The notes below the pieces were generated by a model. It had not been told where the DNA came from. It did not search any database and saw nothing but the letters and a program-made list of their open reading frames with translations. The position numbers and the translations under genes are program-made. From Stropharia rugosoannulata (lineage: Eukaryota > Basidiomycota > Agaricomycetes > Agaricales > Strophariaceae), in the NCBI GenBank assembly GCA_028532985.1, contig JANCIK010000007.1:3100001-3164000 (forward strand): DNA of 64,000 nucleotides. Direction: 5' to 3'. This document shows, piece by piece, positions 31,285-42,733 of the stretch. Every line of letters starts with the position of its first letter. Within the stretch, counting starts at the first letter, position 1.

Positions 31285-32794
31285 TCACATCATCCCCAGA
31301 GCACTGAACGCGTTCGTAAGGATGCACTCCCTGATCGCCAAAAACACAGTACGGAAGGTATCATCATGCAACAGCGGTACCATGCTACCGTCACTATAAG
31401 CACAAAACCTACATCATACGCTTATCAGAAAGGACTCACAACGGATACACAGAGAAAGGCCTCCTCGGGGGCCTTTTCACCATCCTAAACTTGTCCAGGA
31501 TGTATTGTGCTGCCTTGTTTGGGTCCGTGCCACCCGTATATTCTGGGAAGTAGGCGTCCATGGGGCTCTTCATGAGCTTCTTCGTGAACAGGTCGACTTT
31601 AGTGAATAGGATAACTATCGAACTGCCCTGGAACCACGGCGAGTTGATGACGGCCTCGTACATTTCTACCGACTCCTGCAAGCGGGTCTAAAATTATGTG
31701 GCACAGAAATGTCAGTGCATGCCGTTGGATAGAAAGCCATCAGCGGTGCGAGGTTCACCTTCTTTTTGTCCCCTTCCAGTACATCATCATACGCAGTCAA
31801 GTCGGCACAGAAGATTACACTATGGACATAGTTGAATGGCGGAGCCCACGCTTCACTTCTGACCAATTCGCTGCCGATCTTGTATATACCCAGTCTGTGT
31901 GGAATCGTGCTATAAAAATTCCAAAACCTATTACAGAAACATATGTTAATGTCCAACTGAGAACATTACAGAACAAAAAGAAAGTCGTTGACTTACTTTT
32001 TTTTCCCGTGTGTAAGGATACTAATGTACTGGTAATCGTCGTTTGTGTGCTCTTGTCTTGCCAATACGGCATCCATCTCATTTGGGATATACCCAGGCGC
32101 AGAGATCCGTTCAATATGGGTAAAAAAGCTGTAAAAAACACTCTCAGCAAGCGTACTAAGATTAGATACGAAGCGAAAAAGATATACTCACTACGGTGCC
32201 GAACTCACAGAATAGAGGTCTACCGGATATTCCTCAACAATCCTGGCGAAAACAGGGTCTTTCGCAAGTCGACACATGATCTCCACGATCACCTCCGGGA
32301 GCGACTCAAGCTGTACTGTCGAGTCGTGGTCCAACGGACACTCCATGACCTGTCGAGCCACATCCTGGCATCACAAATAATCGACTCAGCATCTGAATCC
32401 GCAGAAAGTATAACCGTAGACATTGACTCACGACATTCTCTGGCTTAGCGCATTGCAGGCCAAACTCCTTCATGTACTTCCCGACATGGTACGCCGATTC
32501 CAGCACACTTTGATACACTGCAGGACGATACGCCGCGAGCTCCGCCTCGCACATGGGTCCAGCCATGTCTTTCATCTTTAGCATCTTCAGCATCGCCGTT
32601 TTTCCGGCACCGGCGTCACCTATCCACGTCCATATGAGCAATCAATGATATAAACTTATAGAATAAGGTCAAGGTGACTGACCTAGAAGGAGGACCTGCG
32701 ATTCCATTGGCCGCGCGCTCATGCAGTCATACTGATCGATATTCTTTTCACTTTCTAGAAGGGAATAGTCGTGTTTCGAAGCGCATACACCCAT
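31285..32794 (-). CDS. divergent heterotrimeric G-protein alpha subunit
   Basis: The ATG at 32794 gives MGVCASKHDYS, with Gly2 and Cys4 as expected for N-myristoylation and palmitoylation. After an intron the P-loop reads LLLGDAGAGKTAMLKMLKM (canonical GAGESGKS). The helical domain follows. Switch I is RISAPGYIPNEMDAVLARQEHT (Arg and Thr kept). The switch II position reads KIGSELVRSEAW, so the DVGGQ motif is lost and the catalytic glutamine is replaced. The guanine-specificity loop is FTKVDLF, not NKxD. After a 46-nt intron the C-terminus is FRTVFLAIRECILTNAFSALGMM, matching G-alpha ends. The gene has several small exons, e.g. a 3' splice before TRLQESVEMYEAV near 31,690. The normal receptor/effector role may not hold, given the switch changes. 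It could be a pseudogenising member of the expanded agaric G-alpha set, though the frame looks open. Confidence 0.8.
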
Positions 32795-33404
32795 TATAAC
32801 TAGTAGTATTTCGGTGGGATAAGAATGACTGAAGGAAGGTAGTTAGGTGGTGCGTAACACAATGCAAATGATAACTAGTAAAGACGGCGGCTTATATTCG
32901 TCATGTCGCGAACCTGCCGGCCTGCCCGCATTGTGCCTCGAATGGTATCTTCAATCATTCAACAACTCGTGGACCCCGACGTAAAGTTTGAGCAGATTTA
33001 AGTGGTAACCGTGGCTATGACATCAGCAAGACTGCACATTCTCGGGGTACATTGGGGCACTTGCAAGTGCTTGGGGCCGGTTGGGAAGGACTGGCGAGCG
33101 CCCAACCTTTCCCAATTAATTTAACTTGTACAATTCTCGCAGCCACACCCAATACGTACACAATATGCCACAAGTTAGTGATATCATCCCAAGCAATTAC
33201 CAAGTCCGTCCCAAGCGCCTCCCAAGCGCTGGCACAGCCACTCTCTCACTTCTCCTTCAACATGTACGGCGCCAGCGGAGAATGGCTAGTACTGTCTAGT
33301 AGTTCTTCGGCATGCTGCGAAAACTTTAAGATCATTTTTTTCTGTCTCTGTTGTTCCTCACCACTCACAGCAGCAGAGGGTACATTCCGAAGAGTCTCTT
33401 ACTT
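32795..33404. other. intergenic, divergent promoter region
   Basis: Separates the minus-strand G-alpha gene and the plus-strand coiled-coil gene. No other feature is seen. Confidence 0.5.
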
Positions 33405-34131
33405 ATGCCTGTGACTACGAGGTATTGTTCTACTATTTGTGCCACTACTAGTACTAATTCTACTCTCACCAAGATCCCAAACTCGCGACCACGAGAGAAG
33501 TTCAGAGGACCCTCGACTTCCACCGTCACCGTTCTCATTGGTCAGAACCCCAGTCTCCCAGGTTGATCAGCCCCCGCCCAAGCGTAGACGCAAGAGCATG
33601 ATGTCAACCGGCGGCAAAGCCATGAGACTCGCGCCTCCTGCCGGACCCTCAATACCAACCGCCATGGGCCGCAATTTGCCAAAAACACCAAGGCCGCAAA
33701 ATAAGGCCGGGCCAAAGGATGGTGTTGGGCTCGAGAATGATGAAGTAGAAGTTGTGGGTTTCAGGACAGTCAGACCATGTAAGTGTTGCATTTTTACTGA
33801 TCCAAGTCGAGCATCACTTACAAACGAAATCTATCCAGTCCCCATGCAACTCACTCCACGCTATAGCGCTGATATCATGATGGAGATGGATTTCATGATA
33901 GCCGTGCTCAAGAGGGACTGTCACGAGCATCCGGATTTGCAGGAACGTTGCGAGGTGCTGCAGGCGGAGTTCTATCGTTTGGAGGCTGCGCGGGCGCGTG
34001 AGTATCAAGACCTTGATGATATACAAGCCGAGGGGAAAAAGGCACTGCACCGGATGGAAGAAGCCAGCCGAGGGTTCATGCGGCTCATGAACAACATTGA
34101 CTGGTTCCAAAACACTTACAATCCCCAGTAG
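33405..34131 (+). CDS. hypothetical coiled-coil protein (3 exons, 204 aa)
   Basis: CDS join 33405-33421, 33474-33778, 33839-34131; introns of 52 and 60 nt, phase kept. The N-terminus MPVTTRSQTR is followed by a basic cluster (PPPKRRRK) and a disordered Pro/Lys-rich stretch. The last ~95 residues are a long charged helix (DIMMEMDFMIAVLKRD, then EVLQAEFYRLEAARAREYQDL), probably a coiled coil. No family is recognised. It converges on another short coiled-coil gene with 41 bases between the stops, next to the 3' end of the Plavaka transposase, so it could be an accessory gene of that transposon. Confidence 0.65.
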
Positions 34132-34172
34132 ATATCTTAGTTTCTAATGGAATTCAATGTGTCAAGATCAAT

Positions 34173-34837
34173 TTATTTAGTAGTAAAATGCTTTTTAATA
34201 TCAGCCAACCGTTCTCGAAGTCTATCTAATTTTTTGAAGGGACCAGGAATACCTAAAGCAATTGTCTGTAACTGTTCACGCATTTCCATAAGAATCTCCT
34301 CGACGCCTTCGCATATCCCTTTAAGTTCATATAACTTAACTTGAAGCTCCCGCCCTAATAGGTATCCATCATATTGCATGTGCGTGAGATTGCGAGCAAG
34401 ACCTTGAATACGCGTGACCAAGGCGGGCAGTTGAGGCGCGCTGGATCCAGCATGTTGGGTGTCGGAAGGCAGCGTGACACTCTGGATGATTGCGAGCGAG
34501 TGCGGGGGTGCCTGTGCAGTGTCCGGCTGGTCTTCATGCACCCGGGGTTTCGGAATCCATCCTCCGCCCGTTGGAGTGTCAGGATGAGTTTCCAGTGGAA
34601 CATATAGTTCGTCTTCATGCTGGGAATCAGGCACGGGACTGAGAATAAATGAGGGAGGCTATTAAAAAAAAAGTAAAAAGGCTGCACTCACCGTTGGCTA
34701 TCATTGATTGAACCCATGGCTGATTGGGTTTCACTCATTGTTGGTGAACTGTCAAATAATGACTCGGAGTGATTTGTGCGGGCTCGCTTGGGAGGTGTCA
34801 TGGGTAGGTCATCAGAGCCCATGCGACGCGTGAGCAT
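34173..34837 (-). CDS. hypothetical coiled-coil protein (2 exons, 203 aa)
   Basis: Exon 1 is 34837-34692 and exon 2 is 34638-34173 (GTGAGT donor, CTCAG acceptor). The N-terminus contains PPKRARTNHSES, then a disordered Pro/Gln-rich segment. The last ~90 residues are helical (ALVTRIQGLARNL, LYELKGICEGVEEILMEMREQL, KKLDRLRERLADIKKH), a likely coiled coil. Its size and layout (basic PPKRxR cluster, disordered middle, coiled-coil end) mirror its convergent neighbour, but I see no clear residue-level homology. The function is unknown. Confidence 0.65.
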
Positions 34838-35054
34838 CACCGAAGGTCCGGAGTTGTGCAGATAAAGGGAAGAGCCAGAGTCAGGTCGAACAAAAGCAAG
34901 TTAAAAAAATAGACCGGATCTGCTGACATAAGTATGACCTCACGCAAGTCAACCTCTAACTGTCCACTGCAATTGCTCATTCTATACTCATTGCTGTCAG
35001 TTCTGGGCAAATTCAAGATGCTCGTGAACGTTGACTAGTTTACTGACCCAATTT

Positions 35055-36502
35055 TTAAAAAATTATTTCATGTGCATGGTGATCTATGTACTTATTTACA
35101 AAGTAAGCCTGGTAAATGTCTAAACTATTACGGTAATCAATCTCGCGCGGAAGAAAGGCCTCTCCAAAGACCGGTATTAAATGAGTACCTCGTAAGATAG
35201 ACTTCACATGAATAACACTGATTAAACGATCCGCATTACGTCCATTACCCCACATATGCGGCCGAACACGCCACAAACCTGTATCTTTGTCGCATTGAGC
35301 ACCGTAAGTCTTGAACCACTCAACAAGGGCGCATGGGAAGACAACGTCATTGTGTTCGAACGAATACAATAATTTGATGCGTACGGGGCACATCCCCTTC
35401 ATTCCTGGTTTATTTTCATCTTCGACAACCAAAGCACAGTCACGACGGGGACCTTTGTTCTTCCAGTTTGGACAACAGCGTATTCGTTCACGCTTCATCC
35501 CACGAATGCCACACTCGTCACTGGGGGCATAGAAAGTCGCCTCAGCAGAGTGATAAACGGATATTTTCGTTGCATTTGTCAGCTGCGGACATTCTTCAAG
35601 TGGCACTTCGTTCGCAGAATTTGAGTTCGGGTGTAGCTGGTCATGCAGAAATCGGCACGTGAGGCTGGTCAAATCTGGCTGGTCAACGAGCACGGCCAGG
35701 CTATCGATATCTCGAGGGTAATTTCGTGCTACAAAATAAAATGTTAGCTTACTCTGAACAACATGAGTTGATAATCACTCACCTCGGGTACGAGCCAGCA
35801 CTACATTCGCCATTACAACATCATCTACAGGCATTACGTCCTCAGAATTGTCTTCGGTGGGTAAGAGAGGCTTTGGCGGGGGATCATGGAATGCGGGTAG
35901 CAGGGACCGAGCTACAAAGTCACTCCTGGCAGCAGCAAGCTTCTCCAGGCGCTGATTTATGACGAGCATCTGTCCTAGGGCTTCAAAGCGGTTAGAGCGG
36001 CGGTAAGGCTCTTTAACCACTGTGATATGTCGAGACTCTGTTATGGAAGAGCAGACGCCTCCAGGAGCACCAAATTCCGTGATTAGATATGCATAATGAG
36101 TGAGTGAATGTTGACGGGGCAGTGCAAAGTTTGATCGCACACCGGTCTCTCTGAAAATTTCCCGCAGATCATGAAAACGAGAGACGGCGCTCTCCAGAGC
36201 TTCGATACTGCTTTCATCGAAGTCATCACGTCTTGCAAGGTAGCATGCATCTATAAAGGAGGCAATAGCCTGGACCATCTTTGAAGGGAGATGCCCGGCA
36301 ATAGCTGGAAGGAAAACCTTCATTAAAGCCTTGGAATCGGTGCCCGTCCATTGTTTAAAGCGCCTTCCTTGTGGGAAACGTCGCAGACCAGGGTAGCTTG
36401 GCACTGCAGCAATTCTATCAATTTGTAAGTTAGTTTAGATTAAGAAAATCGGCTTAGAGAACACGGCTTACCTCGCATCTATATCATCCATCACTGCTGC
36501 GG
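35055..36502 (-). CDS. Plavaka transposase, 3' part
   Basis: The frame enters from the break at 36,502 with AAAVMDDIDAR, crosses a GTAAGC intron, and continues IAAVPSYPGLRRFPQGRRFKQWTG. Next come KALMKVFLPAIAGHLP, REIFRETGVRSNFALPRQHSLTHY, FGAPGGVCSSITESRHI and VKEPYRRSNRFEALGQML, all hallmarks of Plavaka transposases of agarics. A further exon (35693-35055) carries the C-terminal region to the stop at 35055, with CGIRGMKRERIRCCPNWKNKG and LVEWFKTYG. The 5' part lies 17 kb away at 53.8-55.5 kb on the same strand. Read across the insertion, the two halves join in frame if one CG copy is removed. The gene is broken by the insertion and so is presumably inactive here. Confidence 0.85.
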
Positions 36503-36934
36503 CGCATCAGAAATCACTGGTTTTGCTACAGCCACCTACACAGCACTCTATAGCCGTGTAGCACTGTAGCAAATCCCCCCCTCTTGACAGCACACCCGAG
36601 AAGCTACATAGGGCAATGTGTTTGCTACATATTACTATATAGCACAACTGATATAGCTATGTAGCGCTACAGAGAAAGTTGTGGAAATTATACATTGCAC
36701 CTAAAAACTAGCCTTATATGATTGTGTCTTCAGTTAACGTCACACTTTATGTACTTCAGAAAACAATTTATATTGCATGGTTATACATATGTACTATAAG
36801 CGATAATGATGCTCTACTACCTACGAACAGACAGGCAACTGCAAGGGCCCACATACCTTCCTCCGACATTTTTGAGTTAGGCTGGGATCAGTCATGCACA
36901 TGGATGCGCGGGCGCGGGTAGCTGTGACAGGCGT

Positions 36935-38328
36935 TGAGAGGTCTGCCGCGGGGCTAGACTCGAATCACAAGAAACACAACACACACAACCCCAGCGGAGC
37001 GAGATCCTATCCCCTAGATCGAGCGACGCTCTTCAGCTAAGCGGAATATAGATGTCTACGCTTTTCCTGGTCCTCTCCGCTGAGCGACTGTGATGTTTAA
37101 GAGTTTCGTAAGTTCAGTCCAGATGTCCGCTGTACAGTGCCTGCAAGTTCGTTTTTTAAGGAGGGGTTTAATTCTAGAAGTCTCAGATTAATGTCTGGGC
37201 GACCTCCGCTGAGCGCAGGGTATCGATAGTAATGTATAGTTTTGATGGTGGCTCCGCGGGGCTTATTCCGCTGAGTGGGTTTGAGGTCCGGTGACCGATG
37301 CAGATGCTCACACAAGCTGGTATTCCCAATTGTGCCTCGCTCCGCTGACTATCCACAGTCCTATTCCGCTGAGGCTATCCAGAACCTCGTTCACCCGGTG
37401 GTGCAGTCTCAAATCTCAAAACACTACAGCGCGAGTTTTCGTACACGGTTGCACTGACTCCCCGCTGAGCTCTCCAAATGACCCGGTGGCCAGAAGCTAT
37501 CCAAAACTTCTATAATTCACAATACACTTCACAGTTAAAACCCTAACAAAAGCTAGACACAGCCCGCTGACGGTCTGGGACGGAGCCCAACACACAGATC
37601 TAGTGGGTAGACAATTGCTTAATTTCCGTAGTTACAATTACAAGTTTATATAGACGCGCGCTGTGTACTAATTTAGGTGGAGAGTAAATACTAGCAACGC
37701 CGGACCAAAGGTCCGCTGAGCGCATGTGCCTCCGCTGGGCGTTTTTTTGATGACTACTCCGCTGAGCGCGACCTGATCCCGTTGCGCCGCCAGCCTCCGC
37801 CGAGAGACGCCGTTTAACCCCGCTGGGCGGTTCCTTCTTGGTCATCGAGGCCTGGTTACCGCTGCCAAAGTTCCCCAGCGGAGTCCGTGCTGTGTGCATT
37901 ATTCATTCCCTCGGGCATCACACGCTCCAGCGCGCACGCCACGGTCACCTGACGAGTGGACTTAGGCAAATTTCGCCTTCGTGATGTGTTCCGCTGAGCC
38001 CTTTTTGGGACGCCGTCTACACACAGTCCTGCTCGTCGCCTTTGATATTTTCCGCTCAGCTGTACTCCTGCCTTCCGCTGGGACGACAGTAACCGTTATG
38101 TGCTCCGCTGACAGCTATTCCAGGTAATCCAACTGTGTACTTATGACCCGTACAGTCCGCTGAACCCCACACAACCGCCCGCTGAGCACACGCGTGATGA
38201 TTTGTGATGCACGCGCTGAGCGCTGAGACGACTGATCAGGCTAATCACCGCTCCGCTGTACCCCTGCACTCCAGCCCAAACCGCTCGCTGTGGCCACTTA
38301 CAGCCTTGGTATAAACGCAGGCCTGTCA
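36935..38328 (-). repeat. LTR, 3' copy in element orientation
   Basis: 1,394 bp, TG...CA ends. Contains about twenty CCGCTG/CAGCGG copies by eye. Holds a TATATAA box on the minus strand at ~37,645. The ORFs in it (e.g. 37,097-37,315) repeat in both LTRs and have no coding character. Confidence 0.92.
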
Positions 38329-38366
38329 TCTCCCCCTCACTAAAAATTTTGACTGTCCTCAGTCAA
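38329..38366 (-). promoter_or_regulatory. polypurine tract plus hairpin next to 3' LTR
   Basis: On the minus strand AGTGAGGGGGAGA directly abuts the LTR TG, the expected place for plus-strand priming. It is preceded by a hairpin, TTGACTG-TCCT-CAGTCAA (38349-38366). A near copy of the whole unit sits at 41,130-41,167. Confidence 0.75.
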
Positions 38367-38665
38367 GATCCGCCTGTATTTTTAGACTCAGTACTGTCCC
38401 CGCGTCTACTTTTAGCGCCCCATTTTCTATTTTCAGCTTTCCCCAGCGCCTATTTGCCTATCTTTAGCTTCTCGGTCGTCTCCGATGTCCACTTTCATTG
38501 TTATCCGTTTCTCTCTCTGTTTAAGGATATTCTTTCCCTTTTTCAGCCTTGTGCCGCTGCTTCTAAACCCCCGCTCTCTATGTAGGTCGCCTGAAAGTTT
38601 ATGTGACGCCGCCACCCCGTACTTTTATCTTCCAGAAAATTCTCCCGCTGGGCGAGCCTTTGTCT

Positions 38666-38671
38666 TATAAA
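38666..38671 (+). promoter_or_regulatory. TATA box of cargo gene 1
   Basis: TATAAA about 95 bases before the ATG at 38763, followed by a C/T-rich leader. Confidence 0.45.
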
Positions 38672-38762
38672 CGTCGGATACTGCTCTCTGGCCCTTCTCA
38701 TCCTTTCTTTCCCCTCTCCTCCTGCAGACCCCCTGCATACTTTCTTCTCTAGTCTACCGAAC

Positions 38763-40769
38763 ATGGCTTTTCGCAATTTCGACCGCCGCCAGCGCGAGAA
38801 AGAGCGCGCTGAGGCCCTTTTAGACGCTCAAGACCGCTTCCGCCGCCTCCGCCCCGCGCTCATGGTTTATCAAGAGTTCGAAACGTTGGCTGGTGCCGAC
38901 AACTTGCCTGACGACGGAATGGCGCGGTTAGACGAGCTTCGGGTGGTCATCGACAACGCTGTCGAGGACCACCTGAGCTTTCATTGCTCTGACGGCCTCT
39001 ACCACAACGGGGTCCGCGAATTTTGCATCCTCCTCTCCGCTGTGGCCAACATGCTTATCGCCAACGACCCCTCCCTGGCCCCGACGCTGCAAGCGCGTCG
39101 CTGGTTCACGAGTGGTCACCAGCCCCTGTCCTCCTACGTTCATTTCTTTGCTACCGCCTTCCCTACTCAGTGGGATGGCTCTTCCGCCCCAGGCCCTCGC
39201 CCCCTCTCCACCTCCGCTCCGCTCGTCTCTCCTGCCCCTCCTCCCATCCAGGCCGCTCCCGCTGCGGAGGATATTATCATGGTTTCAGACGACGAAGTTC
39301 CACGGCCCCCTTCGCCTTCGCCCGCGGTTCGTAAGGACAAACGCAAGCGTCTTCCTACCCCTCCTGTCGTCTTCGTTCCTCCCGCGCCGCCCCCAAAGCT
39401 AATTAAACGCCAGCGCCCCGCTGCGCTCGCGGCCAGCGCTGCTATCGCTGGTAAGTTTTTCTTTTAGATTTCTTTATTCCTCTATCCTGATCCTTCCCAG
39501 CCCAAGCCGATCTCGAGTCCCCAGCGGTAGTTTCCGTCGTCCGCTCCGCTGGCGGTCCTACCTTGGCCCTGACCGACAGCGGAATTGAAGAGATCACCAA
39601 TACCCGCCCTGATAGCAACAAAATCGCGTACAAGTCTACCTATCCCATTCTCGACGTCTTGCCCCCTGTGTTCTCCGCTAAACTCGCCCTGGCTGGCGCT
39701 CCTCTGCCCGACGCGATTGACATGAGCATGCTCCCCTCTGAGGCCCGCCTCGAAGGCGCTATTATTGTGCGTGTCTTATCTGCCCGCTGGGCGCCCCTTT
39801 CTATTTTTACTAACTGGTTTTCCACTTCTCACAGAAGGGAATGGTGTGCAATCACTGCGCTCGTCCTTTCAATGCTCGCATAAATGAAGGCCTTCACCAG
39901 TGCATCTGCCGCGGGTGGGCGCGGAATTGCTGTACTTGCAGTACCCAGCAAAAAGGAAAATGCCTCTTTTGTTGTGAGCCCGCGGAGGTCGACAAGACTA
40001 TCGAGGACTCCTCCCTGTGGCATCGCACTTCCTTGACCAGTGAGTCTATTTCCCATCTCTTTTCTCTTATTCTGACTTGTAATTTTCTTTCTTTCTAGGC
40101 CTTCTGTCTGGCTTCGCTCGCCTCAGCGCCTATACAGAGCAAGCTCGCGTGGCTGAAGAGCAGCGCCGCTCCGCGGAGCGCATGTTCTTTGGTCAACTCA
40201 TTGAACTTTCCCAGCTGGCGCGCGCCATGGCGCTCACCCTTCCCACTGGGATCATTGTTGGCCCGCGCTTCCGTGATTGCGAAACCTTCGACGCTCTCCG
40301 CTGCCTCGACCTCGATCGACTCCACGAGGCCTACGCCTCTCTTTGTGCCCCCGCTGTCGTGGAAGACCCCCTTATCGTTGCCCCCGCCGCCTCTTTCTAC
40401 GATCCAAAGCATCCGCGCTTCAATCCTACCACCTTCATCCCTGCCCCCCAGCCTGACCAGGCCATCACTCTAGAGGCCTTCAATGCGGCCGAATCTCAAG
40501 CTTTCGAGGACGCGGCCCTCCGCCAAGCTGAAGAGGCCGACGCTATCATCGCAGCGGAGAAGGTCAAACGCTCGCGCGATCGTTCGTCCAAGAGAGGGAC
40601 TCCCGCGGACGGCTCTCTTCCCGCCACTCCCTCCGCCAGTACTTCGCGCCTCGAGCCCTTAACCACCACTTCCAAGGGCAAGGCCCCCGCTGTGGCTCGC
40701 ACTTTCCTGACTCCTTCGCGCGTCCCTAGCGAGGTAGACGCCGCCGAGGTTCCCGCGGAGGGGGATTGA
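38763..40769 (+). CDS. retroelement cargo gene 1: Cys-rich, coiled-coil protein (4 exons, 609 aa)
   Basis: CDS join 38763-39450, 39501-39766, 39835-40039, 40099-40769. Donors are GTAAGT, GTGCGT and GTGAGT, acceptors all YAG, phases 1-0-1. Residues 1-140 are helical, with NFDRRQREKERAEALLDA at the start. Residues ~140-230 are Pro-rich, with basic clusters (RKDKRKR, KLIKRQRP) that may be nuclear signals. Exon 3 encodes a cysteine-rich segment, CNHCARPF, CICRGWARNCCTC, CLFCCEP, likely binding zinc. Exon 4 is a long charged helix and a Ser/Pro tail. No family is recognised. It lies antisense to the retroelement genes, just inside the 3' LTR, with its own TATA box. The open frame contrasts with the frameshifted gag/pol. 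A role in DNA or RNA binding is only suggested by the Cys cluster. Confidence 0.75.
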
Positions 40770-41129
40770 GGGATGTCGCGCGCTCCGCTGGTTGTCAGGC
40801 CTTGGGGCCTTTATTTCTCTTTTCTACATTTCTTGTTCTCCTGCTCTGTATTACTTTATCTGGCATATGTAAAGTAAATTAGATCTTGCTATAATCAAAT
40901 ATGCCTCCTTTGCTCTGTCTTCTTTTGTGTGACTTTGCAACTTCTCAAGTCCTTAGCCATAGACTCCGCCCCGCTGAGCAACCTGCAGACCTCTGAGGAG
41001 GTGTCCTAGCTGTTGGCCGGGTTCTCCTCCTACAGCTGACCTCTCTTCTGCTATCTTTCTCTTTTCTTAGGTCCGCTCAGCGGACTTCTTTTCCCCACAC
41101 GTGCTCCGCGGCCATATTTTTGCGGGCTC

Positions 41130-41167
41130 TCTCCCCCTCACTATAAAATCAACTGTCCTCAGTTGAT
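41130..41167 (-). promoter_or_regulatory. internal second copy of polypurine tract plus hairpin
   Basis: Minus strand GTGAGGGGGAGA preceded by the hairpin ATCAACTG-TCCT-CAGTTGAT (41148-41167). It matches the terminal unit in length and loop. The stem differs at two pairs with both strands changed, so pairing is kept. It may act as a central polypurine tract. On the plus strand the same unit contains the TATAAAA of cargo gene 2. Confidence 0.55.
41142..41148 (+). promoter_or_regulatory. TATA box of cargo gene 2
   Basis: TATAAAA 53 bases before the ATG at 41201, followed by a T/C-rich leader. Confidence 0.5.
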
Positions 41168-41200
41168 AGGCTCTTTATTCTTCTTCTTCTTCCTTTAGTC

Positions 41201-41669
41201 ATGCAACGCTACCAGCGCACCAATGTCGCCCGCCAGTTCACCTCCATCCTCAAGCAGCTGGCTGTCCATGTTGAGCTCACAGAAGACTCCGCTGAGACCA
41301 CGCTCCATTTGTCGTTGCAGTCCGCGCAGGCTGTTGTCCGTGCTCTGGTAAGGCCTACTTCTATAAATTCTACTCCGCTGACTATTTCCACAGGATCGTA
41401 TTACCCTCCCGCTGAGATTCGTTGACTTTAATCGCCAATTTCAGGCGTTCCTCATGACCATCGTGTTTTACGAGGCCCGCGCTCAGCGGACATTCAGCGA
41501 TGATCACTTCGACCCGCGCTACTCAGTAACGCCTTTACGCGTTCTCGACCGATACAGTCATCTGGGCATGCCATTCCATCTGTTGCCTTCTTCTGAACGA
41601 ATTGCAGCCGATGTTCAAGAAGTGGACCCTGATGCCGCGCTCATCGTAGACGATGTGTGCTCTGATTAG
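41201..41669 (+). CDS. retroelement cargo gene 2: small helical protein (2 exons, 140 aa)
   Basis: CDS join 41201-41347 and 41394-41669; 46-nt intron with GTAAGG donor, a CTGAC branch-like site inside the CCGCTG motif, and CACAG acceptor. Starts MQRYQRTNVARQFTSILKQL and ends with the acidic tail LIVDDVCSD. It appears helical throughout and has no recognised domain, signal peptide or membrane segment. It follows cargo gene 1 on the same strand with its own TATA box. The short length alone would be weak evidence, but the intron, phase and promoter all agree. Confidence 0.65.
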
Positions 41670-41694
41670 GTAGTCGCTGCGCTGACCATCTACG

Positions 41695-41706
41695 TATATA
41701 ATATAA
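41695..41706 (+). promoter_or_regulatory. TATA box of cargo gene 3
   Basis: TATATAATATAA, 30-41 bases before the ATG at 41736. Confidence 0.5.
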
Positions 41707-41735
41707 CTCCTCTGTCTGTATTCCTATACGCCAAC

Positions 41736-42280
41736 ATGCCCTCCTTGTCCGCTGAGAGTAATCTCTTATTACGTGCCCATTCCGATCCTCGCATCCTTCG
41801 TCTCGATGCTTTGTCCCGTCGTCCGCTAAGCGACATTCCTCCTCACGATGTAGCCCGAGTATGCCGAATCTATATAACTGCCCTTCACTATATTCTGGAC
41901 TCCGCTGCAGAGGAACAGCTACCCATGAGTGTCTGCCTCCCGCTGCTTAACCGAGTTCAAGATCATGCTGTAAGCCCCTTCTCCACGGTCCATGCACTCC
42001 CACTGAGTAGTCCGCGCAGCGCGGCCTAGAGCTGACCGAGTCCACCTGTCATTCACCGCTTCTTTCTCATCTCTGCGCTCAGCTGTATTACACCGAACTT
42101 GTGCTTCGTCTGTGTGGTACCAACGACGCTGAGCGCTACGGCGTTCTTAATCACACCGAACACTTTCAACGCCTCCATTACGCCGCCCAGCATTTCTACC
42201 AGGAGGACTTCTTCCCCGTCTGTCCCCTTTTCTCTTCCTTCCCCGCTGCGCTGAGACCAAGATTATGTCAGGATGTTTGA
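41736..42280 (+). CDS. retroelement cargo gene 3: small helical protein (2 exons, 143 aa)
   Basis: CDS join 41736-41969 and 42083-42280; GTAAGC donor, GCTCAG acceptor, phase 0. The protein reads MPSLSAESNLLLRAHSD at the start, continues helical (DVARVCRIYITALHYILDSA), then exon 2 gives YYTELVLRLCGTNDAERYG and YAAQHFYQEDFFP. No known family. Its size and two-exon layout recall cargo gene 2, but I see no clear residue similarity. The intron is 113 nt, longer than most in this window. The following 450 bases before gene 4 hold only CCGCTG motifs and a TATA box. Confidence 0.6.
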
Positions 42281-42689
42281 GGTATTGCGCCCCTTCCTTG
42301 GTTTACTCCGTAGGGTACCCTTGTTACAGTAACCAGAGTAAATGGCTATTACATGTGGTGCCTCCTTTGCTATTTGAAATGACAAGTATCTAGTTAGGCA
42401 CTATGTATTGTCGGTGCCAATACCTGATTCGGACATAATTTTTCCATATGCGGTAATCACACGATCAGCCTCCGCTGAGCGCTTTCAGCTAGGCGCGCCT
42501 CTCCGCTGGATCTCATTTCGTCTATCAACTGCTCCCGCTCTGCACCCCGTTTTATGCGAGCGTGCATGTGGTGGTCTGTCTCTACCTCCAGCGTTCATAC
42601 CATAACTCCGCTGGGAGTCTGGTCCGCTGGGATGCCACATTCCTCGTCGCTGGCCGCCCCTCATTAGGTCCTCTGCGCTCCGCTGAGCC

Positions 42690-42698
42690 TATATATAT
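42690..42698 (+). promoter_or_regulatory. TATA box of cargo gene 4
   Basis: TATATATA about 40 bases before the ATG at 42734, directly after a CCGCTGAGC motif. Confidence 0.5.
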
Positions 42699-42733
42699 GC
42701 CCTACTCTCCTACTTTGAATCACTCAGCTACTA

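Noticed and set aside
37097..37899. ORFs inside the LTRs (37,097-37,315; 37,600-37,899 and their right-LTR twins)
   Set aside because: They repeat in both LTRs, one changes length with the poly-T difference, and they show no protein-like composition.
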